Below, one piece after another: positions 1 to 6,092 of a DNA stretch of 10,636 nt. Source of the DNA: JAPEKQ01 sp964597945 (GTDB lineage Bacteria; Joyebacterota; Joyebacteria; Joyebacterales; Joyebacteraceae); the NCBI GenBank assembly GCA_964597945.1, contig CAZRAD010000103.1:1-10636 (forward strand), read 5' to 3'. Within the stretch, counting starts at the first letter, position 1. Each line of letters starts with the position of its first letter. The notes beneath the pieces are model-generated. The model saw nothing but the letters and a program-made list of their open reading frames with translations, ran no database searches and was not told where the DNA came from. The position numbers were made by a program, and so were the translations under genes.

Positions 1-386
1 GGCGTGAACATACCGTAATGCTCGGCCGTCATCGCATTGCCCGCCGGAGCGTGCATGCCGCCGACGTCGGTCCAGAGCACCCAGCCGTAGGCGCCGGTCG
101 GTGGTCCGCAGCACGGGAACCCGAACTCCTTGAGGTGGAGGTTCATCCCGGTGTCGTTGTACACCGTCACGATGAACCACTCGCCCCAGCCATCGAACGA
201 GCCGCCGGTGTCGGGCACGAAATCAAGTGATCCACCGGTGTTGTACTCGAAGTCCGCGCGAATCCCGCTCGGGCTGTTCGGCTGATTCGCCTTGGGGATG
301 AAGGGATCATCGGTCTTGGAATTCTCGAAACCAAAGGCAGGCGCCGCCAGCAGCACGACGGCGAGAAGGATAGCAACAGCTCTCAT
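1..386 (-). CDS. secreted protein of unknown function, N-terminal part
   Basis: The gene starts at ATG 386, with a strong AGGAGGGG Shine-Dalgarno about 9 bases upstream, and is open at the left edge: 128 codons are visible without a stop. Residues 1-19 form a classic Sec signal peptide: MRA, then a hydrophobic run to about residue 18, with probable cleavage after AFG. The mature part is acidic and rich in Gly, Asn, Asp and aromatic residues, as in extracellular beta-rich proteins. It contains a short imperfect repeat, YNTGGSLDF (48-56) and PDTGGSFDGW (59-68), then WFIVTVYND and a Cys-Cys pair at 92-93. I do not recognise the family. It is separated from the upstream nucleotidyltransferase gene by 247 bp with its own candidate promoter, so it is probably a separate unit. 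Export is well supported; function is unknown. Confidence 0.8.
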   Translation of the reverse strand, partial: MRAVAILLAVVLLAAPAFGFENSKTDDPFIPKANQPNSPSGIRADFEYNTGGSLDFVPDTGGSFDGWGEWFIVTVYNDTGMNLHLKEFGFPCCGPPTGAYGWVLWTDVGGMHAPAGNAMTAEHYGMFT

Positions 387-539
387 GATACGGCCCCCCT
401 CCTGTGGACCACCGTGCGTCCGCGGGAGGAGTGCTGAGCTCTCTGCAGTGCCATGATGTGAGGTCCGTTGTGCGAGCCCGACGAGGAGATGCGGCGCGCG
501 GAATCGGCAGTCCGGTCTGAGATCGCGGTCTCACGCACG

Positions 540-579
540 ATACTCCGGTGTCGCTTCCGCTCCACTGCAGTGGAGTATA
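540..579 (-). promoter_or_regulatory. candidate -10 box overlapping a 16-bp palindrome, upstream of the secreted-protein gene
   Basis: On the minus strand a TATACT hexamer (579-574) matches the -10 consensus in five of six bases. It runs directly into a perfect palindrome, CTCCACTGCAGTGGAG (560-575, two 8-bp arms without a spacer). A further 7-bp arm pair, ATACTCC (540-546) with GGAGTAT (572-578), encloses it. No convincing -35 hexamer lies 16-18 bp upstream, as expected if an activator is needed. A palindrome at the -10/start region is a typical position for a dimeric regulator's operator. The motifs are seen in the sequence; promoter and operator roles are inferred. Confidence 0.4.
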
Positions 580-621
580 CACCCGGACGGAGGTGCGGTA
601 CAGCCCGGAGATTCGTCTATA

Positions 622-637
622 CTGAACGAGTGTTCAG
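622..637. repeat. inverted repeat at the stop codon of the nucleotidyltransferase gene
   Basis: CTGAAC, a GAGT spacer, then GTTCAG form 6-bp perfect arms spanning the TGA stop of the upstream gene. As RNA this would be a short hairpin without a U-run, hence a poor intrinsic terminator. As DNA it resembles the short GAAC/GTTC palindromes bound by some TetR-type repressors, and it lies about 45 bp upstream of the candidate -10 box of the secreted-protein gene. Either role is conjecture. Confidence 0.3.
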
Positions 638-1413
638 ACCTCGAGTTCCTCCCCGAGTTCGCGCAGCAGTTCGTCCATCCAGGCGCCAGCCTCCGCGTGC
701 CCCGCCCGGATCTCAGCGGCGTCGCGCACGAAGAACAACGGCGTGAGCCGCGTCACGATCTCCTCCGGAAGGTCGTGCTGGATGTAGCGCGTGTGGAACT
801 GCTGACGCCCCGGACAGTGCCGTATGCGAAGCAGCTCGACAAGCGGGCGCAGCATCGACCCGTTGTAGTAGGCGAGCGCTTCGAGGTCATTGCCGCGGGC
901 GAGTTCCTTGAGCGTCCCGGTCCGTCCGAATGCCGTCGTCCGCCTCATCGCCGCGACTCTCTTCGCGAGCCGCTCACGCGTCTCCGCCGGGTCCGCCGGA
1001 GTTTGGTCGATGAAGCCCGCACGATCGAAGTGAACGAGCGCCCGCCCGTGTGTCTCCGGTTCGAGGAACTTCCTCTCCGTGTCGTCGTTCATGAAGCAGC
1101 TGTCCACGAACTCGTACGGGCTTGCGCCCTCGAGCATATAGAAGACCTGTGAGTGACCGTGCCACGCCGGCTCCGGTAGCCGGTATCGCACCGCGATCGG
1201 CGCGAGGCTCCCCAAGGCGTCATCCACAAGAGCGATCGCAGCGTCCTTCGTCCCGCTCTTCACGGCGATCATGATATCGAGGTCCGACCACTCGTCGACC
1301 CGATCGAACGCCGCCGCCCCACCCTCCCAGAGCGCCGTCACGTCCTCGGATGCCTCGAGAGCCGACGTCACCGCCCTCAGGATCTCCTCACGTTTGATGC
1401 TGAACTCCGACAT
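634..1413 (-). CDS. nucleotidyltransferase-fold protein
   Basis: This 259-residue protein has the signature of the DNA polymerase beta-like nucleotidyltransferase fold: a GG-A turn at residues 31-33, then EWSDLDIMI (41-49), with D44 and D46 as the metal-binding pair, and a probable third acidic residue, D104, in EFVDSCF. The remainder is helical (about 125-259), as in the antibiotic-modifying and MNT-type members. Such enzymes transfer a nucleotide from NTP-Mg to a small molecule or protein; the substrate cannot be read from sequence. The second residue of the usual GS turn is Gly instead of Ser. The start is ATG 1413 with a GGAGGAGGGG Shine-Dalgarno. The gene begins 13 bp after the methyltransferase stop and is probably the last gene of the long unit. 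An antibiotic-inactivating role is possible but unproven. Confidence 0.85.
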   Translation of the reverse strand: MSEFSIKREEILRAVTSALEASEDVTALWEGGAAAFDRVDEWSDLDIMIAVKSGTKDAAIALVDDALGSLAPIAVRYRLPEPAWHGHSQVFYMLEGASPYEFVDSCFMNDDTERKFLEPETHGRALVHFDRAGFIDQTPADPAETRERLAKRVAAMRRTTAFGRTGTLKELARGNDLEALAYYNGSMLRPLVELLRIRHCPGRQQFHTRYIQHDLPEEIVTRLTPLFFVRDAAEIRAGHAEAGAWMDELLRELGEELEV

Positions 1414-1426
1414 CGCCCCTCCTCCG

Positions 1427-2143
1427 TCACTTCGTTCCCACCGCGATCACGTGCGTCGCGCCGGCAAAGCCCGCGAGATGGAGTCTCTCGCGCAGCTCCT
1501 CCCCGCGCGCCACGAGCGACGGAGCATCATCGCCATCGACCTCCCCGGCGCGCCCGATGTAGATGTCGATGGCCTGCTCGACCCTCGCGACGGTCTCCGC
1601 GGCGAGCGGATCGACCTCGTCGTCCTTGTGATCGTCCATGATGACATCGGACAGCGGCAGTCGCTCAAGCATGTCGCGGATCTCGTCCCGCGTGTGTGTC
1701 TCGCGGTGATACACGCCCCGGGCCCTATCGACCGAGGCCCACCAGTGATGGAGGTCGACGTGCGTCTGCTGCGCTTCGCTCTGGTCATCACGGTACATCT
1801 CGAAGACGATGAGCTTTCCACCGGGCTTCAATACGCGCAGCATCTCGCTCATGGCCTCGTCGAATCGCTCCAGGTGGTGGAGCGAGTTCGCGATCGCCAC
1901 CGTATCGAACGTCTCATCCGCGAACGGGAGCCTCTCGACATCGCCGACCTGGAAAGCGATCCGCTCGTCATCAGAGGATTCACGAGCCTTCTCGATAGCC
2001 GCCTCGAGCGGATCGATGCCCGTGATCATCTTGAAGCTCCCGAGACACTCCGCGAGAGCGCCTACGAACCCGCCGGCCCCGGTCGCGACGTCCAGCACAT
2101 TCCCGCCATCGATTCCGCTCAACGCCTTCCTGAAGCTGTCCAT
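1427..2143 (-). CDS. class I SAM-dependent methyltransferase
   Basis: This 238-residue protein has the Methyltransf_11-type Rossmann core almost from its first residue. Motif I is VLDVATGAGG (16-25), the SAM-ribose acidic residue is D44 in GIDP, motif II is GDVERLPFADETFDTVAI (67-84), LHHL is at 88-91, and the post-motif strand is RVLKPGGKLIVFE (103-115). The C-terminal half (120-238) carries a His/Trp-rich segment, HVDLHHWW (128-135), and an acidic helix that probably forms the substrate lid. The layout resembles small-molecule methyltransferases of the UbiE/arsenite-methyltransferase superfamily, but it lacks the Cys set of ArsM. The start is ATG 2143 behind a GGAAGGGG purine run. The gene lies 18 bp downstream of arfB and 13 bp upstream of the nucleotidyltransferase, so it is very likely co-transcribed. 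The substrate is unknown. Confidence 0.9.
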   Translation of the reverse strand: MDSFRKALSGIDGGNVLDVATGAGGFVGALAECLGSFKMITGIDPLEAAIEKARESSDDERIAFQVGDVERLPFADETFDTVAIANSLHHLERFDEAMSEMLRVLKPGGKLIVFEMYRDDQSEAQQTHVDLHHWWASVDRARGVYHRETHTRDEIRDMLERLPLSDVIMDDHKDDEVDPLAAETVARVEQAIDIYIGRAGEVDGDDAPSLVARGEELRERLHLAGFAGATHVIAVGTK

Positions 2144-2161
2144 CCATCCCCTTCCGCGATA

Positions 2162-2587
2162 CTAGTCATCGGACGTCGGTCTCGCCCCACGGTCGCGCTT
2201 GAGACGCCCGCGACGCTTCTTCGTCGTCAGTCTTCGCTCTCTCGAAGCTCTCGTCGGCTTCGTCGCACGCCGGCGCTTCGGTCGCGCCGCCGCCTTTCTG
2301 ATCAGCTTGATCAGTCTGTCGGTCGCGTCCTGCCGGTTTCTCTCCTGCGTCCGGTAGCGTCGCGCATCGATCACGATGACACCGTCCGCGGTCATGCGCC
2401 GGCCGGCGAGCTTCGGCAACCGTTCCTTCACGCGTTCGGGCAGTGACGGCGACGCCATGGCATCGAACCGGAGCTGCACTGCGGTGGCGACCTTGTTGAC
2501 ATTCTGACCACCGGGACCGGACGACCGGACGAACTCGAAACTGAGTTCGCGGTCCTCGATCGCGATTGTCCGTGTGATCTGGATCAC
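2162..2587 (-). CDS. arfB: ribosome-rescue peptidyl-tRNA hydrolase ArfB (YaeJ/ICT1 family)
   Basis: This 141-residue protein matches the ArfB family in length and design. The GGQ catalytic loop lies in SSGPGGQNVNKV (22-33, GGQ at 26-28). A compact domain reaches about residue 95, followed by a long Arg/Lys-rich tail (about 98-136) with runs such as RPKRRR and KKRRGRLKR. In ArfB that tail enters the empty mRNA channel of a stalled ribosome, while GGQ hydrolyses the peptidyl-tRNA. Release factors RF1 and RF2 are much longer and lack this tail. The start is GTG 2587, fused to the stop of the BtpA-like gene as GTGA (4-bp overlap), with AGGAG 6 bases upstream, so translation is probably coupled. 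It acts in the cytoplasm on non-stop ribosomes. Confidence 0.93.
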   Translation of the reverse strand: MIQITRTIAIEDRELSFEFVRSSGPGGQNVNKVATAVQLRFDAMASPSLPERVKERLPKLAGRRMTADGVIVIDARRYRTQERNRQDATDRLIKLIRKAAARPKRRRATKPTRASRERRLTTKKRRGRLKRDRGARPTSDD

Positions 2588-3384
2588 GACGCGCTCCTGG
2601 CCTCCCGGAACGCGCGCGCGAACCGTTCGAGTCGCTCCGGGGCGAGCCTCTCCATGAACCGGCCGCCGACCCTCAGGGAGGAGCCAACGATGAAACCGTC
2701 GGCGTGCGGCATGTACGCTGCGATGTTCTCCGGCGTCATCCCGGAGCCGACGAGCACGGGAACGCCGGCGGCCGCGCGAACGGTCTTCAGCTCAGACACG
2801 TCCGGCGGGACCTCGGTCCGCGCGCCCGTCACGATCACACCGTCGACGTCGAAGAACTCCGCCTGCCGCAGTTCATCGATGATGTCGATGTCGCCCGTGA
2901 GCGCATGCGAACAGTGCTTCTTGTGGATGTCGCCGAAGACGAGAATGTCTCCCGCCCCCAGACGGCGGCGGAGACGCAGCAGCTCGCCCGCGCACCCCTC
3001 GATCAGCCCCGCTCCGCCGACGTGTGCGAAGACGAACCCCTCGACGCGGACGAAGTCCAGGTCGCACGCGGCCGCCACCTCGAGCGCCTCGAGATTCGCG
3101 GCCTCCAACAGCTGGATGCCAACGGGACCCTCGAACCGCGCGCGCACGTCCGCGGCGATGTCCTTGACCAGAGACAGCGCACCGGCATCAAATGGCGGTC
3201 TGACGTACGGTACGTCGTGGCTGTTCTCGAGCACGACCACATCAACCCCCGCCGACACGTAGTGTGAGAGATCGCTGAGAGCCATCTCACGGATCGCGGC
3301 GTCGTCCTCCTCGTACCGGGGACTTCCCGGCAGCGGGGCCAGCGCTATCATTCCGGCGAGGAATCGAGGCGGGAGCGGTATCAC
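2584..3384 (-). CDS. BtpA/SgcQ family TIM-barrel protein
   Basis: This 266-residue protein matches the BtpA/SgcQ family across its length. Landmarks are MIALAPLPGSP (12-22), ENSHDVPY (53-60), GIQLLEAANLEAL (89-101), FVRVEGFVFAHV (111-122), GDIHKKHCSHAL (151-162), and the late TIM-barrel phosphate-binding segments GSGMTPEN (213-220) and GFIVGSSLR (230-238). BtpA is known as a factor for photosystem I accumulation in cyanobacteria, and SgcQ belongs to a sugar-phosphate-type gene set in E. coli; the reaction of the family is not established. Nothing in the window indicates photosynthesis, so a phosphorylated-metabolite enzyme is more likely here. The start is GTG 3384 in a GTGA overlap with the permease stop and lacks a strong Shine-Dalgarno, which suggests coupling. 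arfB overlaps its end in the same way. Confidence 0.9.
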   Translation of the reverse strand: MIPLPPRFLAGMIALAPLPGSPRYEEDDAAIREMALSDLSHYVSAGVDVVVLENSHDVPYVRPPFDAGALSLVKDIAADVRARFEGPVGIQLLEAANLEALEVAAACDLDFVRVEGFVFAHVGGAGLIEGCAGELLRLRRRLGAGDILVFGDIHKKHCSHALTGDIDIIDELRQAEFFDVDGVIVTGARTEVPPDVSELKTVRAAAGVPVLVGSGMTPENIAAYMPHADGFIVGSSLRVGGRFMERLAPERLERFARAFREARSAS

Positions 3385-4457
3385 GATTCCGTACCCTCCG
3401 CGGACCCGAGGATGCGGACCGGCTCGTGGAACAGGTCATGCAAATAGAGCATCTGTACGAGGACGACGATCACAACGAACAGCGGGGTCGCCATGAGCAC
3501 GCCCCCCGCGCCGAGTACCACCCCCATCAGGATCTGCACACCGATGAGGAGCGCAGGCGGGAGCGAGACCGCCCGTTGGTCGATCTGAGGTGTGATCAGG
3601 TAGTTCTCGAGGATCTGAACAACCCCGAAGACGAGGAGCACATAGAGAGCCTTGATGGGGTCGTCCGACAGCGCGACCAGGATGGCCGGGATCGCGCCGA
3701 GGACGGGGCCGATGTACGGAACGAAGGAGGCAAGCGCCGCGATGAGCGCGAGTGTGAGCGCCAGAGGGACACCGGCGAGCAGAAGCCCGACGACCGTCAG
3801 AACGCCCACGACGAGCATCGAGGCGAGACGCCCCGCGATCCACCGCCGCAGGACGTGGCCGAGCGCCGCCGCGACGTCGCCGCCGCGTTCGCGTCCTCCG
3901 GGTGGAATGAGCCTGAGGAACCCCTTCACGTACATCTGCGGCGCGATGGCGAAGTAGATGCCGAGCGCGAGCACCACGATGACGTTCAGCACGACGGTCG
4001 CCGTGCCGGAGAAGAAGCGTGTGAGCGGTCTGAGCAGCTCGGGACTCAGCGAGGCGATGTCGCCCGGCTCGGGGAACCGTGCCAGCACGGCACGTCCCCA
4101 TGCGTACCGCTCAAGCGCCTGGGCACCCCGATCGAGCGCGTCCGGCAGAAGCTCTGCGAGCACCGAGATCTGCGCGGTCACCTGCGGACCGATCGACCAG
4201 AACAGAGCGATGATAACGCCGAGAAACAACAGCACGAAGACACCGAGAGCCGCAAGCCGTGGAAGACGCGTCCGTTCGCACAGGAACGTCGCAACACCGT
4301 CGAAGAAGACCGCGAGCAGCACCGCGGCGAACACCATCAACAGCACGCTCGCCGTCTTGAACACGAAGACGAGCAGCAGACCGGCGGCCACCACAAGGGC
4401 GATGACTATGGCGACCCTGCGCGTGAATTCGGCGCGCTCGGCGCTCTCCTCTCTCAT
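3381..4457 (-). CDS. AI-2E family transporter (TqsA/PerM/YdiK-like membrane protein)
   Basis: This 358-residue polytopic membrane protein has hydrophobic segments near residues 15-32, 35-52, 68-89, 152-171, 211-228, 231-262, 268-285 and 300-335. A hydrophilic region at about 90-150 separates the third and fourth segments, as is usual in this family. The signature FVPYIGPVLGAIPA (245-258) is clear, followed by ENYLITPQIDQRAVSLPP (284-301). Members have been linked to export of autoinducer-2 (TqsA) or to ion/proton exchange; the true substrate here cannot be predicted. The start is ATG 4457, sharing one base with the msrB stop (TGATG), with GGGAG about 9 bases upstream. Its own stop is fused to the start of the BtpA-like gene. 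It is located in the inner membrane. Confidence 0.92.
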   Translation of the reverse strand: MREESAERAEFTRRVAIVIALVVAAGLLLVFVFKTASVLLMVFAAVLLAVFFDGVATFLCERTRLPRLAALGVFVLLFLGVIIALFWSIGPQVTAQISVLAELLPDALDRGAQALERYAWGRAVLARFPEPGDIASLSPELLRPLTRFFSGTATVVLNVIVVLALGIYFAIAPQMYVKGFLRLIPPGGRERGGDVAAALGHVLRRWIAGRLASMLVVGVLTVVGLLLAGVPLALTLALIAALASFVPYIGPVLGAIPAILVALSDDPIKALYVLLVFGVVQILENYLITPQIDQRAVSLPPALLIGVQILMGVVLGAGGVLMATPLFVVIVVLVQMLYLHDLFHEPVRILGSAEGTES

Positions 4458-4873
4458 CAGGAGCCGCTCCCTTCGCGCCCATGCTCATCGAGATCGAGCG
4501 CCACGGAGTTGATGCAGTAACGCAGTCCGGTCGGTTCCGGCCCGTCCTCGAACACATGCCCGAGGTGTGCGCCGCAGCGTCCGCACACGACCTCGGTGCG
4601 GATCCGTCCGTCCGAATGGTCCGGCGCGGTTCCCACACTCTCCTCGCCCGCGGGCTGCCAGAAGCTCGGCCATCCGCTCCCCGAGTCGTACTTCGTCTCA
4701 CCCTGGAAGAGGACGTGCCCGCAGCGAATACAGCGGAACGTCCCGTCTCCCTTGTAGTCGTTGAGCTCCCCGGAGAACGGTTCCTCCGTCCCGCTCTCGC
4801 ACGTGACGCGATACTGCTCTGGTGTCAGCCTGTCACGCCACTTTGCGGTACGCTCGTCCTTCGTATCGGCCAT
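4457..4873 (-). CDS. msrB: peptide-methionine (R)-S-oxide reductase MsrB
   Basis: This 138-residue single-domain MsrB reduces the R-epimer of methionine sulfoxide in oxidised proteins. The structural zinc ligands are C48 and C51 (FRCIRCG) and C97 and C100 (VCGRCGAHLGHVF). The catalytic Cys is C120 in LRYCINSVAL, and the substrate-pocket motif SGSGWPSFW is at 64-72. In many MsrBs the recycling Cys sits within this GWPSF region; here that position is Ser (S66). The only other Cys is C25, which may be the resolving residue or may be unimportant. There is no signal peptide, so the enzyme is cytoplasmic. The start is ATG 4873 with GGAGGAG 9 bases upstream, 21 bp after the DUF2807 gene. Its stop overlaps the permease start by one base. 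Confidence 0.96.
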   Translation of the reverse strand: MADTKDERTAKWRDRLTPEQYRVTCESGTEEPFSGELNDYKGDGTFRCIRCGHVLFQGETKYDSGSGWPSFWQPAGEESVGTAPDHSDGRIRTEVVCGRCGAHLGHVFEDGPEPTGLRYCINSVALDLDEHGREGSGS

Positions 4874-4894
4874 TCCGAGGTACTCCTCCGCTGG

Positions 4895-5665
4895 CTAGGC
4901 TTCACCCGAACCCGCTTCCTTGTCGCCGAGATGGCGAACTCCGCCCATGCCGTCTATGCTCTTCGAGAGCGATGGCGATCCGTAGTATTGAACGTCTCCG
5001 CTACCTGCAACACTCACCCGAAGGCGCTCTGTCGCCCAGACGGTGGCTTCGCCGGAGCCGGCGATATCGATCCGAGTCTTCTCGGTCCGAAGGTCTCCTG
5101 CCGCCACGTCACCCGAGCCGCTGATATCGATCGACTGCGTCGTTGCGACACCGCTCATTCTCACATCGCCCGAACCGGCGATGTTGATCTCGAGTGCCTC
5201 GCACGTCATATCGTCCAACACGACCGTCCCGGATCCTGCGATATCGATGGTGAGCTCCCCGGCGTTCAGACCGGCGCAGTCGACGCTCCCCGATCCGGCG
5301 ATACTGAACGCGCTGACCGAGGGCGTGGTGATGGTATAGCGAAGCCGGCTGCGCGTCCTGAAGCTCACCCGCTTCTCCGGATGGCGGAGTCTCAGATGAA
5401 GCGTGCCGCCCTCGACCCTCGTCTCGATGTACTCGAGCAGGTTCTCATCGGCCTCGACGACGATCGATGGTTCGGTGCCGAAGATCACGATCGCATCTCC
5501 GGAGCCCTCGATGGCGATGCCTGTGAACTCCCCGATCATCCGGGTCTCCGTCGCGGCGACTCCGGATCCTTCGATCGTCGTGCGCCCGGACATGGCAATG
5601 CAGCCCATCGAGAGCGCCCCGACAGACAGCACCACAACGACCACAGCGATGAGAGACGCCTTCAT
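4895..5665 (-). CDS. exported head-GIN domain (DUF2807) protein with GSG repeats
   Basis: This 256-residue protein begins with an export signal (1-21), MKAS and a long Val/Leu core. C22 follows in LSMGC, a loose lipobox lacking the usual Leu at -3, so it may be a lipoprotein. The rest matches the putative auto-transporter adhesin head GIN domain (DUF2807): an EFTGIAIEGSGDAIVIFG opening (46-63), then a beta-helix-like ladder with Gly-Ser-Gly turns at 124-126, 144-146, 164-166, 183-185, 203-205 and 221-223, spaced 18-20 residues apart, most within [IV][AS]GSG. Family members are periplasmic or surface-anchored with no known enzymatic activity; they are common in Bacteroidota and related groups. 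The start is ATG 5665 with GGGGAGG just upstream. A 91-bp gap before it is the largest inside the gene run. Confidence 0.9.
   Translation of the reverse strand: MKASLIAVVVVVLSVGALSMGCIAMSGRTTIEGSGVAATETRMIGEFTGIAIEGSGDAIVIFGTEPSIVVEADENLLEYIETRVEGGTLHLRLRHPEKRVSFRTRSRLRYTITTPSVSAFSIAGSGSVDCAGLNAGELTIDIAGSGTVVLDDMTCEALEINIAGSGDVRMSGVATTQSIDISGSGDVAAGDLRTEKTRIDIAGSGEATVWATERLRVSVAGSGDVQYYGSPSLSKSIDGMGGVRHLGDKEAGSGEA
5051..5308. repeat. degenerate ~60-bp DNA repeats encoding the GSG ladder
   Basis: Related 20-bp plus-strand segments recur about every 57-60 bp, near 5051, 5112, 5169, 5229 and 5289. Each has the form C-GA-CC-G-GATATCGAT or a close variant and encodes the I-D-I-A-G-S-G turns of the DUF2807 protein on the minus strand. 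The spacing equals one protein ladder rung, and the sequence between copies is not conserved. These are coding repeats, not CRISPR. Confidence 0.75.
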
Positions 5666-5756
5666 TGGTCCTCCCCTTCCGTGTGTTCCGTGCTCGCCAG
5701 CCCGCGCCGCCCGCGCGCATCGGTCCGCCGACGGCCTGCCGGCCGCCAGCCCCTGT

Positions 5757-6092
5757 CTATATCGTCACGATCTTCTCTGCGTTCATGAGGTCGGCGACGA
5801 TCGTCACCATGCTCCCGATCCTGCCGATCTTCATCTTGTCTCTCAGATCGAAGAACTCGACGCATGTCCCACATGCGACCATGTCGACTCCCAAACCCGC
5901 GAGGTGGTCGAGGGCGTCCAGCACAGGAGACCCCTCGGCGAGAAGCTTCACCCCGGCATTGTAGAAGATGATGCGTTCAGGTCTGTCAGACGATGCGGCG
6001 AGCTTCCTCAGGAAGGCCGCTATCAGCGTGCGCCCGAGGTCGGCTGACCCGCGACCCATCGTCTCACTGTTGATCACGACGACGTTTCTCAC
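5757..6092 (-). CDS. solo DsrE/YedF-type (sulfurtransferase-like) protein
   Basis: This 111-residue cytoplasmic protein matches the C-terminal DsrE-like domain of the YedF/selenium-metabolism family. It shows VVVINSETMGRGSADLG (4-20), IIFYNAGVKLLAEGSPVLDAL (41-61) and the characteristic VACGTCVEFFDLRDK (72-86), with C74 and C77, ending in an MVTIVADLMNAEKIV helix (95-109). In many bacteria this domain is fused behind a TusA/SirA domain and found near selD; here the TusA part is absent and no selenium gene is in view. The CxxC-like pair suggests persulfide or selenide handling, but a reaction has not been shown for this subfamily. The start is GTG 6092, fused to the stop of the kinase gene as GTGA, so the two are probably translationally coupled. 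Confidence 0.85.
   Translation of the reverse strand: MRNVVVINSETMGRGSADLGRTLIAAFLRKLAASSDRPERIIFYNAGVKLLAEGSPVLDALDHLAGLGVDMVACGTCVEFFDLRDKMKIGRIGSMVTIVADLMNAEKIVTI

Noticed and set aside
1271..2446. Long plus-strand ORF of 391 codons
   Set aside because: It lies antisense to the methyltransferase, arfB and part of the nucleotidyltransferase gene, all with clear family motifs. Its translation is low-complexity Arg/Leu/Ser text typical of GC-rich shadow frames.
3426..4520. Plus-strand ORF of 364 codons rich in Glu, Arg, Asp and His
   Set aside because: Its composition is that of the complement of a hydrophobic membrane protein gene; it mirrors the AI-2E permease exactly.
5051..5308. Regular 57-60 bp repeats considered as CRISPR
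   Set aside because: The repeats are degenerate, lie in frame inside a coding gene, and encode successive structural rungs; no cas genes are present.
5732..5745. CGGCC-TGCC-GGCCG hairpin in the 91-bp gap before the DUF2807 gene
   Set aside because: The stem is only 5 bp with no U-run; such stems are common in GC-rich spacers, so I do not call it a terminator.
4481..5788. Plus-strand ORF of 435 codons
   Set aside because: It is antisense to msrB and the DUF2807 gene, with no recognisable domain and no good ribosome-binding site.
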